A stretch of 64,000 nucleotides of DNA from assembly GCF_963931675.1 (NCBI RefSeq), contig NZ_OZ007039.1, positions 2,269,806 to 2,333,805 on the forward strand, given 5' to 3'. Of the stretch, positions 41,472-50,368 are shown piece by piece. How positions within the stretch are numbered: position 1 is the first letter of the stretch; each line of letters begins with the position of its first letter. The notes under the pieces were generated by a model. That model searched no databases. It was not told the origin of the DNA and saw only the letters and a list, made by a program, of their open reading frames with translations. A program made the translations under genes and the position numbers. Source of the DNA: an uncultured Alistipes sp. GTDB taxonomy: Bacteria; Bacteroidota; Bacteroidia; Bacteroidales; Rikenellaceae.

Positions 41472-42401
41472 ATGAAACATATCAAGGTTTTTGCCCCGGG
41501 AACGGTGGCCAATCTGGGTTGCGGGTTCGATGTGATGGGCCTGACCCTCGACGGAGTGGGCGATCTGCTGGAGGTGGGTGTCGAGCCCGATGCCGAAGGG
41601 CTCTCGATCCGCAACGACAGCGGTGTCGATCTGCCCGCCTCGCTCGATGACAACGTCATCACGCCGGCCGTTCGGGCGATGCTCGAAGCCTACGGCCGCC
41701 CCGTGCGGGTTGAAATCCGCCTGCTCGAAAAGATCGTTCCGGGGAGCGGGATCGGATCGAGTGCGGCCTCGTCGGCTGCGGCCGTCTACGGCATCAACGA
41801 ACTGCTGGGGCGTCCCTTCTCGGGCAAGCAGCTTGTGGAGTTCGCCATGCAGGGCGAGGCGCTGCTGGGCGGCACGGCTCATGCCGACAACGTGGGCCCG
41901 GCGCTGCTGGGCGGCGTGGTGCTGATCCGCGGTTACGAACCCTTCGACATTGTGCGCCTGCCGGTTCCCGATAACTTTTTCTACGCCGTGGCGCACCCGG
42001 CCATCGTCGTCAGCACGAAGATGGCCCGCGAGGTCCTTCCGCGCGAAATTTCGCTGTCAAGTGCCGTAAAACAGTGGGGCAATGTCGGCGGACTGGTTGC
42101 CGGATTCGCCCTGCGCGACGTGGCACTGATCGGCCGTTCGATGCACGACGCCGTGGTGGAACCCTACCGCAAGGGCTTTATTCCCGACTACGATGTCTTG
42201 AAGGCGAGTGCGTTGGACGAAGGGGCTCTGGCGCTGAATATCGCCGGATCGGGTCCTTCGGTTTTCGCCCTGGCCTCGGATTATGCGGTTGCCTGCCGGA
42301 TTGCCGACCGGATGAAGGCGCACTTCGCCGAACGCGGCATCGCCTGCGATACCTATGCGGGTCGGGTGTCGAATGCGGGAGCACGGGTTGTCGAATCATA
42401 A
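41472..42401 (+). CDS. thrB: Homoserine kinase
   Basis: Phosphorylates homoserine to O-phosphohomoserine, the penultimate step of threonine synthesis. It is a 309-residue GHMP-superfamily kinase: MKHIKVFAPGTVANLGCGFDVMGL at the N-terminus, PGSGIGSSAASSAAAV as the GHMP phosphate loop, and NIAGSGPSVFAL as the C-terminal glycine-rich motif. The ATG at 41472 is the clear start because homology begins there; the frame upstream is open only by chance. It is 12 bases before thrC. No thrA (aspartokinase/homoserine dehydrogenase) precedes it, unlike many Bacteroidetes thrABC operons. Confidence 0.95.
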   Translation: MKHIKVFAPGTVANLGCGFDVMGLTLDGVGDLLEVGVEPDAEGLSIRNDSGVDLPASLDDNVITPAVRAMLEAYGRPVRVEIRLLEKIVPGSGIGSSAASSAAAVYGINELLGRPFSGKQLVEFAMQGEALLGGTAHADNVGPALLGGVVLIRGYEPFDIVRLPVPDNFFYAVAHPAIVVSTKMAREVLPREISLSSAVKQWGNVGGLVAGFALRDVALIGRSMHDAVVEPYRKGFIPDYDVLKASALDEGALALNIAGSGPSVFALASDYAVACRIADRMKAHFAERGIACDTYAGRVSNAGARVVES

Positions 42402-42413
42402 AAACGCAAGGCC

Positions 42414-43706
42414 ATGAACTTTTACAGTACAAGGGACCGGGAGCGGAAACAGGCCTGTACGCTCCGGGAAGCGGCCATGATGGGCCTGGCACCCGACGGC
42501 GGACTTTTCGTTCCGGAACGGATTCCGCAGGCCGATCTGGCCGAGGCGGAGCGCCGGGCCGCGGAGTCATACGGCTCTTTGGCGAGCTACCTGGCAGGCC
42601 TCTTTTTCGGGGATGATTTCGATATGCAGGCGTTGCGCCGCGAACTGGAGTCATTGTATGACTTCCCGGTTCCGTTGCGCAGGGTGGGGCGGAGCCGCTA
42701 TACGCTGGAACTCTTCCACGGCCCGACCTGCGCCTTCAAGGACTTCGGTGCGGGATTCATGGGCCGGGTCGTCGGGCTGCTGGGCGCGGCCGGGGAGCGG
42801 CTCGTCATCCTCACGGCCACGTCGGGAGATACGGGCAGCGCCGTGGCGCACGGATTCTACAACGTGCCGGGCGTCGACGTCGTGGTGCTCTACCCCGAGG
42901 GGAAGATCAGCCGCCTGCAGGAGTGCCAGATGACGGCCCTTGGGGGCAATATCCATCCGCTGCGCGTGGCCGGGACGTTCGACGACTGCCAGCGGCTGGT
43001 GAAGGAGCTCTTTGCCGACGGGGCGTTCCGTCGCCGCCGCCGGGTGACGTCGGCCAATTCGATCAACCTGCTGCGGTGGATTCCCCAGGCGTTCTACTAC
43101 TTCTACGGCTACTTCCTTTGGCGGCGGGAGACGGGCGGCGACCATCCGACGATCGTCGTCCCGAGCGGCAATTTCGGCAACCTGGCGGCGGGGATGCTGG
43201 CGCAGCGGATGGGGCTTCCGGTCGGGGGTTTCGTGGCGGCGTCGAACATCAACGACGTGGTTCCGGAGTTCCTGCGCACGGGTCTCTACCGTCCGCGGCC
43301 CTCGATCCAAACTCCGGCCAGCGCCATGGACGTGGGAGCTCCGAGTAATTTCGAACGGATGCTGTGGCTGTGCGGCGGGGATTCCGAGGCTTTGCGGGCG
43401 GAGTTGACGGGTTTCCGGTGCGACAATGCCAGTATCCGGCGGACGATCGACGAATTGTACGAACGGACCGGTTATCTCTCGGATCCGCACAGTGCCGTGG
43501 GGTATGCGGCGTCGATGGCGGTCGGGAAGCCGGGCTTCTACCTCTCGACGGCACATCCTGCGAAGTTCGGCGAGGTGATCACTTCGGTAACGGGGGCGCG
43601 GATCCCGCTGCCCGCACGGCTGGAGAGGTTGACGCAGCGTCCGCAGCATTCGGACCCGCTGGCCGTGGACCTTGCGGCGCTGGAGGCGTTCGTCGAGCAG
43701 GTCTGA
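42414..43706 (+). CDS. thrC: Threonine synthase
   Basis: PLP enzyme converting O-phosphohomoserine to threonine. It has 430 residues, the longer E. coli-like type. The N-terminal motif is MNFYSTRDRERKQACTLREAAMMGLAPDGGLFVPE. The PLP lysine lies in PTCAFKDFGAGF, and phosphate binding is in TSGDTGSAVAHGF and VVPSGNFGNLAAG. It is the last gene of the thr operon, with a strong terminator 39 bases after the stop. The threonine it makes is also the precursor of isoleucine, the product of the divergent ilv operon. Confidence 0.96.
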   Translation: MNFYSTRDRERKQACTLREAAMMGLAPDGGLFVPERIPQADLAEAERRAAESYGSLASYLAGLFFGDDFDMQALRRELESLYDFPVPLRRVGRSRYTLELFHGPTCAFKDFGAGFMGRVVGLLGAAGERLVILTATSGDTGSAVAHGFYNVPGVDVVVLYPEGKISRLQECQMTALGGNIHPLRVAGTFDDCQRLVKELFADGAFRRRRRVTSANSINLLRWIPQAFYYFYGYFLWRRETGGDHPTIVVPSGNFGNLAAGMLAQRMGLPVGGFVAASNINDVVPEFLRTGLYRPRPSIQTPASAMDVGAPSNFERMLWLCGGDSEALRAELTGFRCDNASIRRTIDELYERTGYLSDPHSAVGYAASMAVGKPGFYLSTAHPAKFGEVITSVTGARIPLPARLERLTQRPQHSDPLAVDLAALEAFVEQV

Positions 43707-43744
43707 GCGATGCGTGCCGATTAGCGTGAGGACAGTCCGTTTTG

Positions 43745-43791
43745 AAAAAGGGCATCCCCGGTCCGGAATCCGGATCGGGGATGCCCTTTTT
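43745..43791 (+). terminator. Terminator of the thr operon
   Basis: AAAAAGGGCATCCCCG pairs perfectly over 16 bp with CGGGGATGCCCTTTTT, and the loop is itself palindromic in part. IS copy 2 has inserted immediately after the T-tail, duplicating CCTTTTTA. Confidence 0.92.
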
Positions 43792-43792
43792 A
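43785..43792. repeat. Target-site duplication, left side of IS copy 2
   Basis: CCTTTTTA, part of the thrC terminator tail, recurs at 44966-44973. Confidence 0.9.
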
Positions 43793-44965
43793 GGTAATGA
43801 TGCCAAAAGTGGTTGGTGTCGTATTGGATCAAATGACCAGAATTGTACGATTCTGGTCATTTGCGTTTCTTAATAATTCCATCATTGCTGTTCAGGAAAA
43901 GATACCACTTTACAAAGTCCTTAAAATGTTGTTCCGAGAGTCCACGATGGATTCTTAAATTATCCTTCAAGTGACCGAAGAACGACTCAATAGAATTTGA
44001 AGATTTAGGTACATTAGGGTATCGCGTGTATGAAAACAGATCGGGTATGGCACGCTTGATATGCGAGACACTTCGATGCAGCATCTTATGCGTAAACCAC
44101 CATCTTCCCGACAGCTCATCTACGGTTTTTTCATTGATAAATGGTTCGTGTCGCCGATACCAGTCAATAAAAGCCCGTATCCATAACTGTGCCTCATCAT
44201 GTGTTTGTACTCCATTTAACAAGTGCACCAGTTCGAGGAGTTCCTGTGCCGCTACGGTCTGTGGTTTGCGTGTAATCCACGTCTCTATCTCTCGCGCTAC
44301 ATGTACCGTACAACGCTGCAAGATCGCCTCCGGACACACTTCCCGCACCGCTTTTATGATATTGGGAGATCCATCACAGGTGACACTCTCAATTTGAATG
44401 CCGACATCGCGTATAGCCGTTAGGTCTGCTTTCAAATCCCGCAGCGTTTCACTCCTGGTTATGCGATAGAGGAGGGTCATCTTGATGTTGTGATCCCGAT
44501 ATACAACCAGACAAATCTTATTTGAGAAGTAGGTGCCGTCGATCAGAAGATTTACCTTCTCGCGTCGCTGTATCTGCCATAAAGGGCACTGGGGCAAGAG
44601 CCGATAGAAGTATCTTTTTAGGGTGCGTTCGCTGTATCCGCTCTCACTCGCAAGGTCACAAATACGCTGTTTACCGCGAACCCAACGCGCGAACCATATA
44701 AACTTGTTTTTATCGGAAATCCAGTCTCGACGATCCGTAAAATAGCTGCCACAATTCTTACAATAATAGCGGCTGCAACCGCTACGAGTACCCCATTTTA
44801 TTGTCTCTAAAAAGCCACAATGAGGACAGCGTATTTTTCGTTTTTTTGACATAAAAATAGAGATTAGTAGAAACCCGTTTCTACTAATCTCTATTTTATC
44901 CTTATAACTACCAAATATTATGTCGGTTACATTTTATACCACCAACCACTTTTGGCATCATTACC
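43793..44965 (-). mobile_element. IS256-family element, copy 2 (1173 bp)
   Basis: Same length and content as the copy at 29962-31134 but inverted. The terminal repeats are perfect for 26 bases in this copy. Hairpins flank the transposase at 43831-43862 and 44859-44892. The target duplication CCTTTTTA is intact on both sides, so this copy also arose by simple insertion and the two copies have not exchanged flanks. Confidence 0.93.
43857..44852 (-). CDS. IS256-family transposase, variant zinc-binding type (copy 2)
   Basis: 331 residues, identical in translation to the transposase at 30075-31070. The zinc-ribbon cysteines 9, 12, 31 and 34 and the catalytic residues Asp105, Asp160 and Glu289 are intact, so both copies are potentially active. 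The element lies between the thrC terminator and the terminator of the next minus-strand gene and disrupts no coding sequence. Confidence 0.93.
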   Translation of the reverse strand: MSKKRKIRCPHCGFLETIKWGTRSGCSRYYCKNCGSYFTDRRDWISDKNKFIWFARWVRGKQRICDLASESGYSERTLKRYFYRLLPQCPLWQIQRREKVNLLIDGTYFSNKICLVVYRDHNIKMTLLYRITRSETLRDLKADLTAIRDVGIQIESVTCDGSPNIIKAVREVCPEAILQRCTVHVAREIETWITRKPQTVAAQELLELVHLLNGVQTHDEAQLWIRAFIDWYRRHEPFINEKTVDELSGRWWFTHKMLHRSVSHIKRAIPDLFSYTRYPNVPKSSNSIESFFGHLKDNLRIHRGLSEQHFKDFVKWYLFLNSNDGIIKKRK

Positions 44966-44973
44966 CCTTTTTA
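44966..44973. repeat. Target-site duplication, right side of IS copy 2
   Basis: CCTTTTTA, identical to 43785-43792. Confidence 0.9.
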
Positions 44974-44989
44974 TGCCTTTTGCGGGGCG

Positions 44990-45025
44990 TTTCAATTCAC
45001 TCCCAGTCGGAGATGCGAATTGAAA
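44990..45025 (-). terminator. Terminator of the GH115/GH43 locus
   Basis: TTTCAATTC (44990-44998) pairs with GAATTGAAA (45017-45025) and the loop contains a smaller CTCC/GGAG stem. It lies just downstream of the WbsX-like gene on the minus strand. Confidence 0.55.
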
Positions 45026-45034
45026 TACATACTC

Positions 45035-46378
45035 TTATTCCAAGCCTTTGCCATGCTTCCCGTGCAGCCCTTCTTTCCCGACGGCCTCTCCCAGAGCGTC
45101 GAGCATTCCGTATCCGAATCGATTGTCGGGCAGGAGGTAGTGACCCTCGCTCCACTCGTTGAAGCAGGCGATGGTGACGAACCGCGGCACTTCGGGATGC
45201 TGGTTCAGGTAGACGAACGATGACTGTACGAAAGCCTTGAATGCTGCCGGGCTCTCGTTCACGAAGATTGTGCAACCGGGCCATGCTTTGCGGTTGGGCT
45301 TCTCCGGCCGTACCGAGGGCTTTACGTAGCGCGGCGTGGAATCCCATCCGGCACCGATAGCCGGTACGTAGGGGATGTCGAAGTCGCGGTGGTGTTCGGG
45401 CCAGAGTTTATAGGCTACGTCGGCTGCCACGATGCCATAGTCGGGAAGTTCGATTTCGTTCGGCTGGAAGCGTCCGGCGATCCAGTCCAGCGGGTTGTAC
45501 GAACCCACGGTGTTGTAACCGGCGGCCTTCATGTTCCTTGAACTGAATCCCGTGATATGGAAGTGGATGCCCGGATGTCCGAGTTTCTGGGCCAGAGCCC
45601 GTAACTCGGAGAAGAGTTTTTGCACACCCTCCAGTCCGAGTTTCTGTTCGAGACGGTTGGCATCCCAGATGCAGATGACGGGTTTGCCGTTGATCTTCCA
45701 GTAGTTCGGCTGGTTGAAGTAGCGGGTGACGATGTACGAAAGGCTGCGGAACGCCTCCTCGTAGGAGAAGTCCGGAGCATCGAAACTGGGCGGATAGGCA
45801 TTTCCGCCGTCAGTGCGCTTCGTGGGGTAAAGAATGTACCAGGGGTGGTTGGTCCACATGCAGGCGAATTTCACGTCGTTGCGGTTGTCGGCTTCGAGGA
45901 AGCCCTGTTCGAGTGCTTCATGCAGGCAGGGTTTTCCGTCGTACCAGTACCAGTCCCACAACAGGACATCGATTCCGCTTTGTTTGCAAAGTTTGTTGTA
46001 GACTTCCCAGGTTGAGGGAAGGCTTTCGTCGAGCTCTCCCAGCAGCGGGGTCCTTGGCTGCTGGTGCCCTTCGAACCAGGGTCTTGCACTGCGGATAAGG
46101 TTATATTCGGTCCATCCCGGAGCATAGATCTTGTTGTGGAGAGCCGAGGCGTGGTAGTTCGGGAAGACGTAGGCGGCTACTTCGAGTCCTTCGGGCTTTT
46201 TCAGCAGATCGGGATTCCCTGCCAGCGTCTGCAGATCGTCGGGAAGCCGGTATACCGTCTGTTTCTGGGATTCGGAACGTTTCTGTCGGGCTTTGTTCTG
46301 GGCCAAACCCGAGAAAATACCGGCCGTAGTTGCGGCGAGCAGCAACAGGGCTGCGATTTTGATCGATTGGCTTTTCAT
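45035..46378 (-). CDS. WbsX/GH99-like putative glycoside hydrolase, secreted
   Basis: A 447-residue exported protein: hydrophobic signal MKSQSIKIAALLLLAATTAGIFSGLAQ. The body resembles the WbsX/GH99-like TIM-barrel family: VAAYVFPNYH near the start, GIDVLLWDWYWYDGKP, KINGKPVICIWDANR, and the terminal TIACFNEWSEGHYLLPD, close to the family's NEWxEGxxLxPD motif. Members occur in polysaccharide loci and some act on mannose- or rhamnose-containing glycans, but specificity is unknown here. It is the last gene of the locus, 15 bases after a GH115 gene. Confidence 0.75.
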   Translation of the reverse strand: MKSQSIKIAALLLLAATTAGIFSGLAQNKARQKRSESQKQTVYRLPDDLQTLAGNPDLLKKPEGLEVAAYVFPNYHASALHNKIYAPGWTEYNLIRSARPWFEGHQQPRTPLLGELDESLPSTWEVYNKLCKQSGIDVLLWDWYWYDGKPCLHEALEQGFLEADNRNDVKFACMWTNHPWYILYPTKRTDGGNAYPPSFDAPDFSYEEAFRSLSYIVTRYFNQPNYWKINGKPVICIWDANRLEQKLGLEGVQKLFSELRALAQKLGHPGIHFHITGFSSRNMKAAGYNTVGSYNPLDWIAGRFQPNEIELPDYGIVAADVAYKLWPEHHRDFDIPYVPAIGAGWDSTPRYVKPSVRPEKPNRKAWPGCTIFVNESPAAFKAFVQSSFVYLNQHPEVPRFVTIACFNEWSEGHYLLPDNRFGYGMLDALGEAVGKEGLHGKHGKGLE

Positions 46379-46393
46379 AATCGTATCGAAGTG

Positions 46394-49336
46394 TTAGTGT
46401 TTGGTTTGCGGTTCGATTTTTGTGGGTTGGGGACCCATGTAGGAGTATTTCATGCCGCCGAAGTCGATCACGATCTTCTGGATCATCATGCCCGGGTGTG
46501 CGGCGAAGATGCGGACCGTGTGTTTGCCCGGTTCGGAGATCATGTGCGAGGTCTTGTTGATGCGGCAGTTGCGCATGATGCTCTGAATCCAAAGCGTACT
46601 GTAGTAGGGAGCTCCGGCTTCGGGCAGATAGACGGGACTGCGGTCGACCATCACCCCGTAACGAGACCCGTGTTCGTTGTCGAGCGGGAACAGCGGGACC
46701 ATGTAGGTATATACATCCACGGGTCCGGTCGAGAAGGAGTAGAAATCGTATTCGAGCATCGGGTAACGGTCGAGCGGAGCCGGGGCCACGTAGTTCGAGG
46801 TCAGCTCCAGGCTGGGGTAGTAGTCCGCCTTGGCAAAGGGATCGCCTAACTGTACGACCGTATCCTCGAATCCGTAGCGGGCGATCTTGTCGAAGGTGAT
46901 CCCGTGTCGTTCGAATTTGCGATGGAAGCCCGCGGCGTCGATCGAAACCACGCCGTTGTCTTCCACGTAGAGTCCTGCCAGGCTGTCGCGGCAAATCTCC
47001 TCCGGATTGAAGGCCGAGACGAGTACGGTTTCCCGACTCCCGGCCCCTTCAAATTCGATTTGTGCACAGAGGTTACGCCCTTTTGGGGCCTGTTCCCAGT
47101 CGATCGAGACGTTCACACGCTCCTCATACGGGGTTTTACCGTTCATTTTGTCGAGTTTGATCCACGGTTCGGAGACTTGCGCCTTCCACTCCAGATCTCC
47201 GCGCCCTGTATTGAACACGTCGATATAATAGGAGTGGTCGGTGAAGGGATTGAAGCAGGGCAGCGTATGGTAGTTGCCCATTCCCGTGCGGAGCGTCTCA
47301 CTCTCGGCATGGATGCCCAGTCCGGGTTTGGCGGCGGGTTCCACGCTCTTCATGGGCGGAACATAGATATCCCTCCAACCTCCTTGTGCCAAAGTCATCA
47401 TGTAGCGCCATTTGCCATCCTTGAGTTCGTTGTACTCCTTCGTGATGCGGCGCAGTTCTTCGACGATTCCGTTTACGCGCTCCCGAACCTGGTTGGCGGA
47501 CACACGGCCCTGTGCGGCATACCAGCGGTTGCGTTGTGCTTCGAGGATGGCGATGTTGAGCAGAGCGGCACCCTTGACCGGGTAGTAGACAAGCTGGAAG
47601 AATCCGGGCTTCGCCGCATCGTCCAGATTGGCGTAGATTCGGTCGGCCTCTGCGGAGATCGCAGCGTAACGGGCTACCCGGCGTGCGGCTTCACGATAGT
47701 TGTCCTCGGCAAAATGCTGCTCCAGATGGTGCTGCATGTGCTCGGGTTTGCGAGCGAAGGCCAGACTGAAATACTCGTCGAAAATGTGCTGGAGAGCATC
47801 CTTGTACTCCGCACCGAAATATTTCGAGAGCGTGTTCGCGTAGTAGTACCCGACATTTTCAACCGTAAACGCGTCGATGTCCCAGGCCATGTCTAGGAAG
47901 AGCGAAAGCGCATTTTCTGCCGGTTTTATATCTCCGATGTTGGCTAACCAGATGCGATCGGCCGTGGTGTCGTAGGCGCGTTTCAGTTCGGTATACATCT
48001 GTACCGGCGGGTTGGTGTTGATCCACAGGAAGTTCATGGGAGGTCCCCAATATGAAAGGTGGTAGTAGACTCCCGACCGGCCGCTTCGCTTTTGCTCTTC
48101 GGCATTGCTCAGCCGCTTCATGTATCCGAAGTCATCGTCGCCCCAGATGATCGTCACATCATCGGGGAGATTCATGCCGTGTTCGTAGGTTTCGAGCACC
48201 TCCTTGTAGGGGGTGAATGCCTGCGGAATCTCTTCGGCGGGTTTCCCGAGTACGTCGCTCAGAATCTGGCGCTGGTCGGCGAAGGCTTTTTCGAGAACCC
48301 GGGCCTGCTGGTCGAGCGTGAGGTTGCCGGCCATCACAGCATCGTGGATTCCGCGCATGGCCAGGGTATAGACGTTTTCATAGGCTCCGTTCTCCTCGAC
48401 GCGTTTCCGCAGCACCTTGTTGATCCCCTCCTTGTTGGTGACGTAGTTCCAATCGCCCATGGTCTTGCGGTCCCATTCGCTGGCATTGTTGAAGAGCAAC
48501 GGTTCGCAGTGGACCGACCCCATGACGATTGCCAGACTGTCGGCCACGAGTTTGTTGTCGGGGTAGTAGTTGAAGGCCCGGGTGCAGGAGTGCATGGCCG
48601 GGCAGAGGTAGTTGCCCTTCAGGCGCAGAAGCAGTTCACAAATCTTCGAATAGGTCTTGGGACCGATGTCTCCGAGTTCCGGATCGAAGGTTTTGGCAGC
48701 CCATGGCTTGAGCCCGAAATCCTCGTCGTTGATGAAGAGCCCGCGGTATTTGACCGACGGTTCCTTCGAACGGTAGGATCGGACATCGAGCCGCAACCGC
48801 TCCTGCGGAGTGACGGGAACGTCGGCCCACCAATACCAGGGGCTGACACCGATTGCTTCCGAGATGGCGAAGGTTCCGTAGGCGGTTCCCCGGCGATCGG
48901 ACCCGGCGATGACGAGGGCTTTGCGGACTCCGGGTACGGGCCGGTCGACAACCTCGATGGCATACTGTTCCCAACCGCCGCGGATGGCGTCGACGTTGAG
49001 TCGTCCGTTGGCAACCAACTTGTCGATCAGGTCGTTGCTTCCCAACGTTCCGATCACGACGATATTTGTCTCCTTGGCTGCCGGCAGGGCCTTGGCCGTG
49101 GCCTGACGTCCTGTGACCAGTCCGATATCCTGGGCAAGGAATCCGGCGACACGTTTCACCACTTCGAAATCACGGTTGTCGTAATAGAGCGTGGCTCCGT
49201 AGTTTTTGTCGGCAAGCAGGAACTCCCGTCCCGCAGGTTTCCCTTCCGCGAGGGAAATTTGCGCAGAGGCTCCGGCCACACCGCACAAGCAGAGCAGCAG
49301 GCTCAGAATCGTTCGTTTTACACTCGTTCTTGTCAT
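46394..49336 (-). CDS. GH115 alpha-glucuronidase, copy A
   Basis: Exo-acting enzyme that removes alpha-1,2-linked glucuronic or 4-O-methylglucuronic acid from plant polysaccharides. It has 980 residues from the ATG at 49336 (MTRTSVKRTILSLLLCLCGVAGASAQ, signal peptide); the frame is open to 49513 but that part overlaps the GH43 gene. Family motifs are VIAGSDRRGTAYG, IGVSPWYWWADVP, KYRGLFINDEDFGLKPWA, GNYLCPAMH and TIIWGDDDFGYMKRLS, with a C-terminal beta-domain near LYVEDNGVVSIDAAGFHRKF. It is about the normal GH115 length. It is paralogous to the gene at 50369-53320, with a GH43 between them. Confidence 0.93.
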   Translation of the reverse strand: MTRTSVKRTILSLLLCLCGVAGASAQISLAEGKPAGREFLLADKNYGATLYYDNRDFEVVKRVAGFLAQDIGLVTGRQATAKALPAAKETNIVVIGTLGSNDLIDKLVANGRLNVDAIRGGWEQYAIEVVDRPVPGVRKALVIAGSDRRGTAYGTFAISEAIGVSPWYWWADVPVTPQERLRLDVRSYRSKEPSVKYRGLFINDEDFGLKPWAAKTFDPELGDIGPKTYSKICELLLRLKGNYLCPAMHSCTRAFNYYPDNKLVADSLAIVMGSVHCEPLLFNNASEWDRKTMGDWNYVTNKEGINKVLRKRVEENGAYENVYTLAMRGIHDAVMAGNLTLDQQARVLEKAFADQRQILSDVLGKPAEEIPQAFTPYKEVLETYEHGMNLPDDVTIIWGDDDFGYMKRLSNAEEQKRSGRSGVYYHLSYWGPPMNFLWINTNPPVQMYTELKRAYDTTADRIWLANIGDIKPAENALSLFLDMAWDIDAFTVENVGYYYANTLSKYFGAEYKDALQHIFDEYFSLAFARKPEHMQHHLEQHFAEDNYREAARRVARYAAISAEADRIYANLDDAAKPGFFQLVYYPVKGAALLNIAILEAQRNRWYAAQGRVSANQVRERVNGIVEELRRITKEYNELKDGKWRYMMTLAQGGWRDIYVPPMKSVEPAAKPGLGIHAESETLRTGMGNYHTLPCFNPFTDHSYYIDVFNTGRGDLEWKAQVSEPWIKLDKMNGKTPYEERVNVSIDWEQAPKGRNLCAQIEFEGAGSRETVLVSAFNPEEICRDSLAGLYVEDNGVVSIDAAGFHRKFERHGITFDKIARYGFEDTVVQLGDPFAKADYYPSLELTSNYVAPAPLDRYPMLEYDFYSFSTGPVDVYTYMVPLFPLDNEHGSRYGVMVDRSPVYLPEAGAPYYSTLWIQSIMRNCRINKTSHMISEPGKHTVRIFAAHPGMMIQKIVIDFGGMKYSYMGPQPTKIEPQTKH

Positions 49337-49367
49337 GTCGTTTTTTTGGATTGTTTTGGGTTTGGAT

Positions 49368-50351
49368 TCAGAATAGGGGTGTCGGCTGTGGGGTTTCTGA
49401 CGGATGACCGTCCTGAACGGTCGGCCAGTCGTCGACCCAACGGATTTTGTCCAGGAGCAGTTTCCGCCCCCGGGGATTTTGAGCGTCGACAGCATGGTAG
49501 AGAAGCCAGTCATCCCCGGCCTTGTCGGTGATAATGTCGGAGTTGTGCCCGGGTCCGATGAAACGGTCGCTGCGTTTCATGACGATTTCGCAGGCGTTGT
49601 CGAGCATCCGCTTCCCGGATTTGTCGGTGTAGGGCCCCAGCAGGTTTCGGGAGCGTCCGACCACCGTGGTGTAGGTGCTGTTGAGCCCCTCGCAGCAGGA
49701 GCCGATCGAGGCGAAGAGATAGTAGAATCCGTTCCGTTTGTGGATGTAGGAGGCCTCGAAAGCCCTGCCTGCAATCTGTTTCGGCGTGCAGCCCGGTTTC
49801 ACCGAGAGTCCGTCTCTGGAGAGCTCTATGGCGTAGATTCCCCAGAAACTGCCCCAGATGAGGTAGTTGCGACCTTTCTCCCGGACGAACTCCGGATCGA
49901 TGGAGTTTGTTACTCCGATCTCGTTGCTGCGGAACAGCGCTCCGTGATCGCGGAACGGACCTTGGGGCGAATCGGCAGTGGCCACTCCGATCCCACAGGT
50001 TTCGTTTCCGCCCCAGTAGGACATCGAGTAGTAGAGCAGATATTTGCCCTTCAGGTAGTTGATGTCCGGGGCCCAGAGTCCGCCTTTGGGCTCGAACGAG
50101 GGGCGTGTTTCACGGGTAAAGGCAGCTCCGATGATCTCCCAGTTCACCAGATCGAACGAACGGGCGATCGGGATGCTGTATCCGTGATTCTCCGTGGCAT
50201 AGAGATAGAATTCACCCTCCTTCGTCTGGATGACCGTGGGGTCGGGCATGTCGTGGTTCAGCACCGGATTGGTGTAGCTGTTTTGTGCCCGCAATCCACC
50301 TGCAAACAGACAGAACAAGCCGATAATCAGGTATTTTCTTGTGATATTCAT
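49368..50351 (-). CDS. GH43 glycoside hydrolase (single domain)
   Basis: Five-bladed beta-propeller exo-glycosidase, probably alpha-L-arabinofuranosidase, beta-xylosidase or exo-galactosidase. It has 327 residues with a signal peptide ending GGLRAQ. The three catalytic acids are visible: Asp37 (MPDPTVIQ), Asp152 (NSIDPEFV) and Glu199 (RAFEASYI). There is no accessory domain. It sits between two GH115 genes, 31 bases before copy A and 17 after copy B, suggesting removal of side chains together with glucuronic acid. The GH43 subfamily cannot be assigned by eye. Confidence 0.93.
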   Translation of the reverse strand: MNITRKYLIIGLFCLFAGGLRAQNSYTNPVLNHDMPDPTVIQTKEGEFYLYATENHGYSIPIARSFDLVNWEIIGAAFTRETRPSFEPKGGLWAPDINYLKGKYLLYYSMSYWGGNETCGIGVATADSPQGPFRDHGALFRSNEIGVTNSIDPEFVREKGRNYLIWGSFWGIYAIELSRDGLSVKPGCTPKQIAGRAFEASYIHKRNGFYYLFASIGSCCEGLNSTYTTVVGRSRNLLGPYTDKSGKRMLDNACEIVMKRSDRFIGPGHNSDIITDKAGDDWLLYHAVDAQNPRGRKLLLDKIRWVDDWPTVQDGHPSETPQPTPLF

Positions 50352-50368
50352 GATCCTTTTGTTGTCGG

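Noticed and set aside
29962..44965. Composite transposon formed by the two IS copies
   Set aside because: Each copy has its own distinct 8-bp target duplication, and the enclosed genes are core amino-acid genes with native promoters and terminators.
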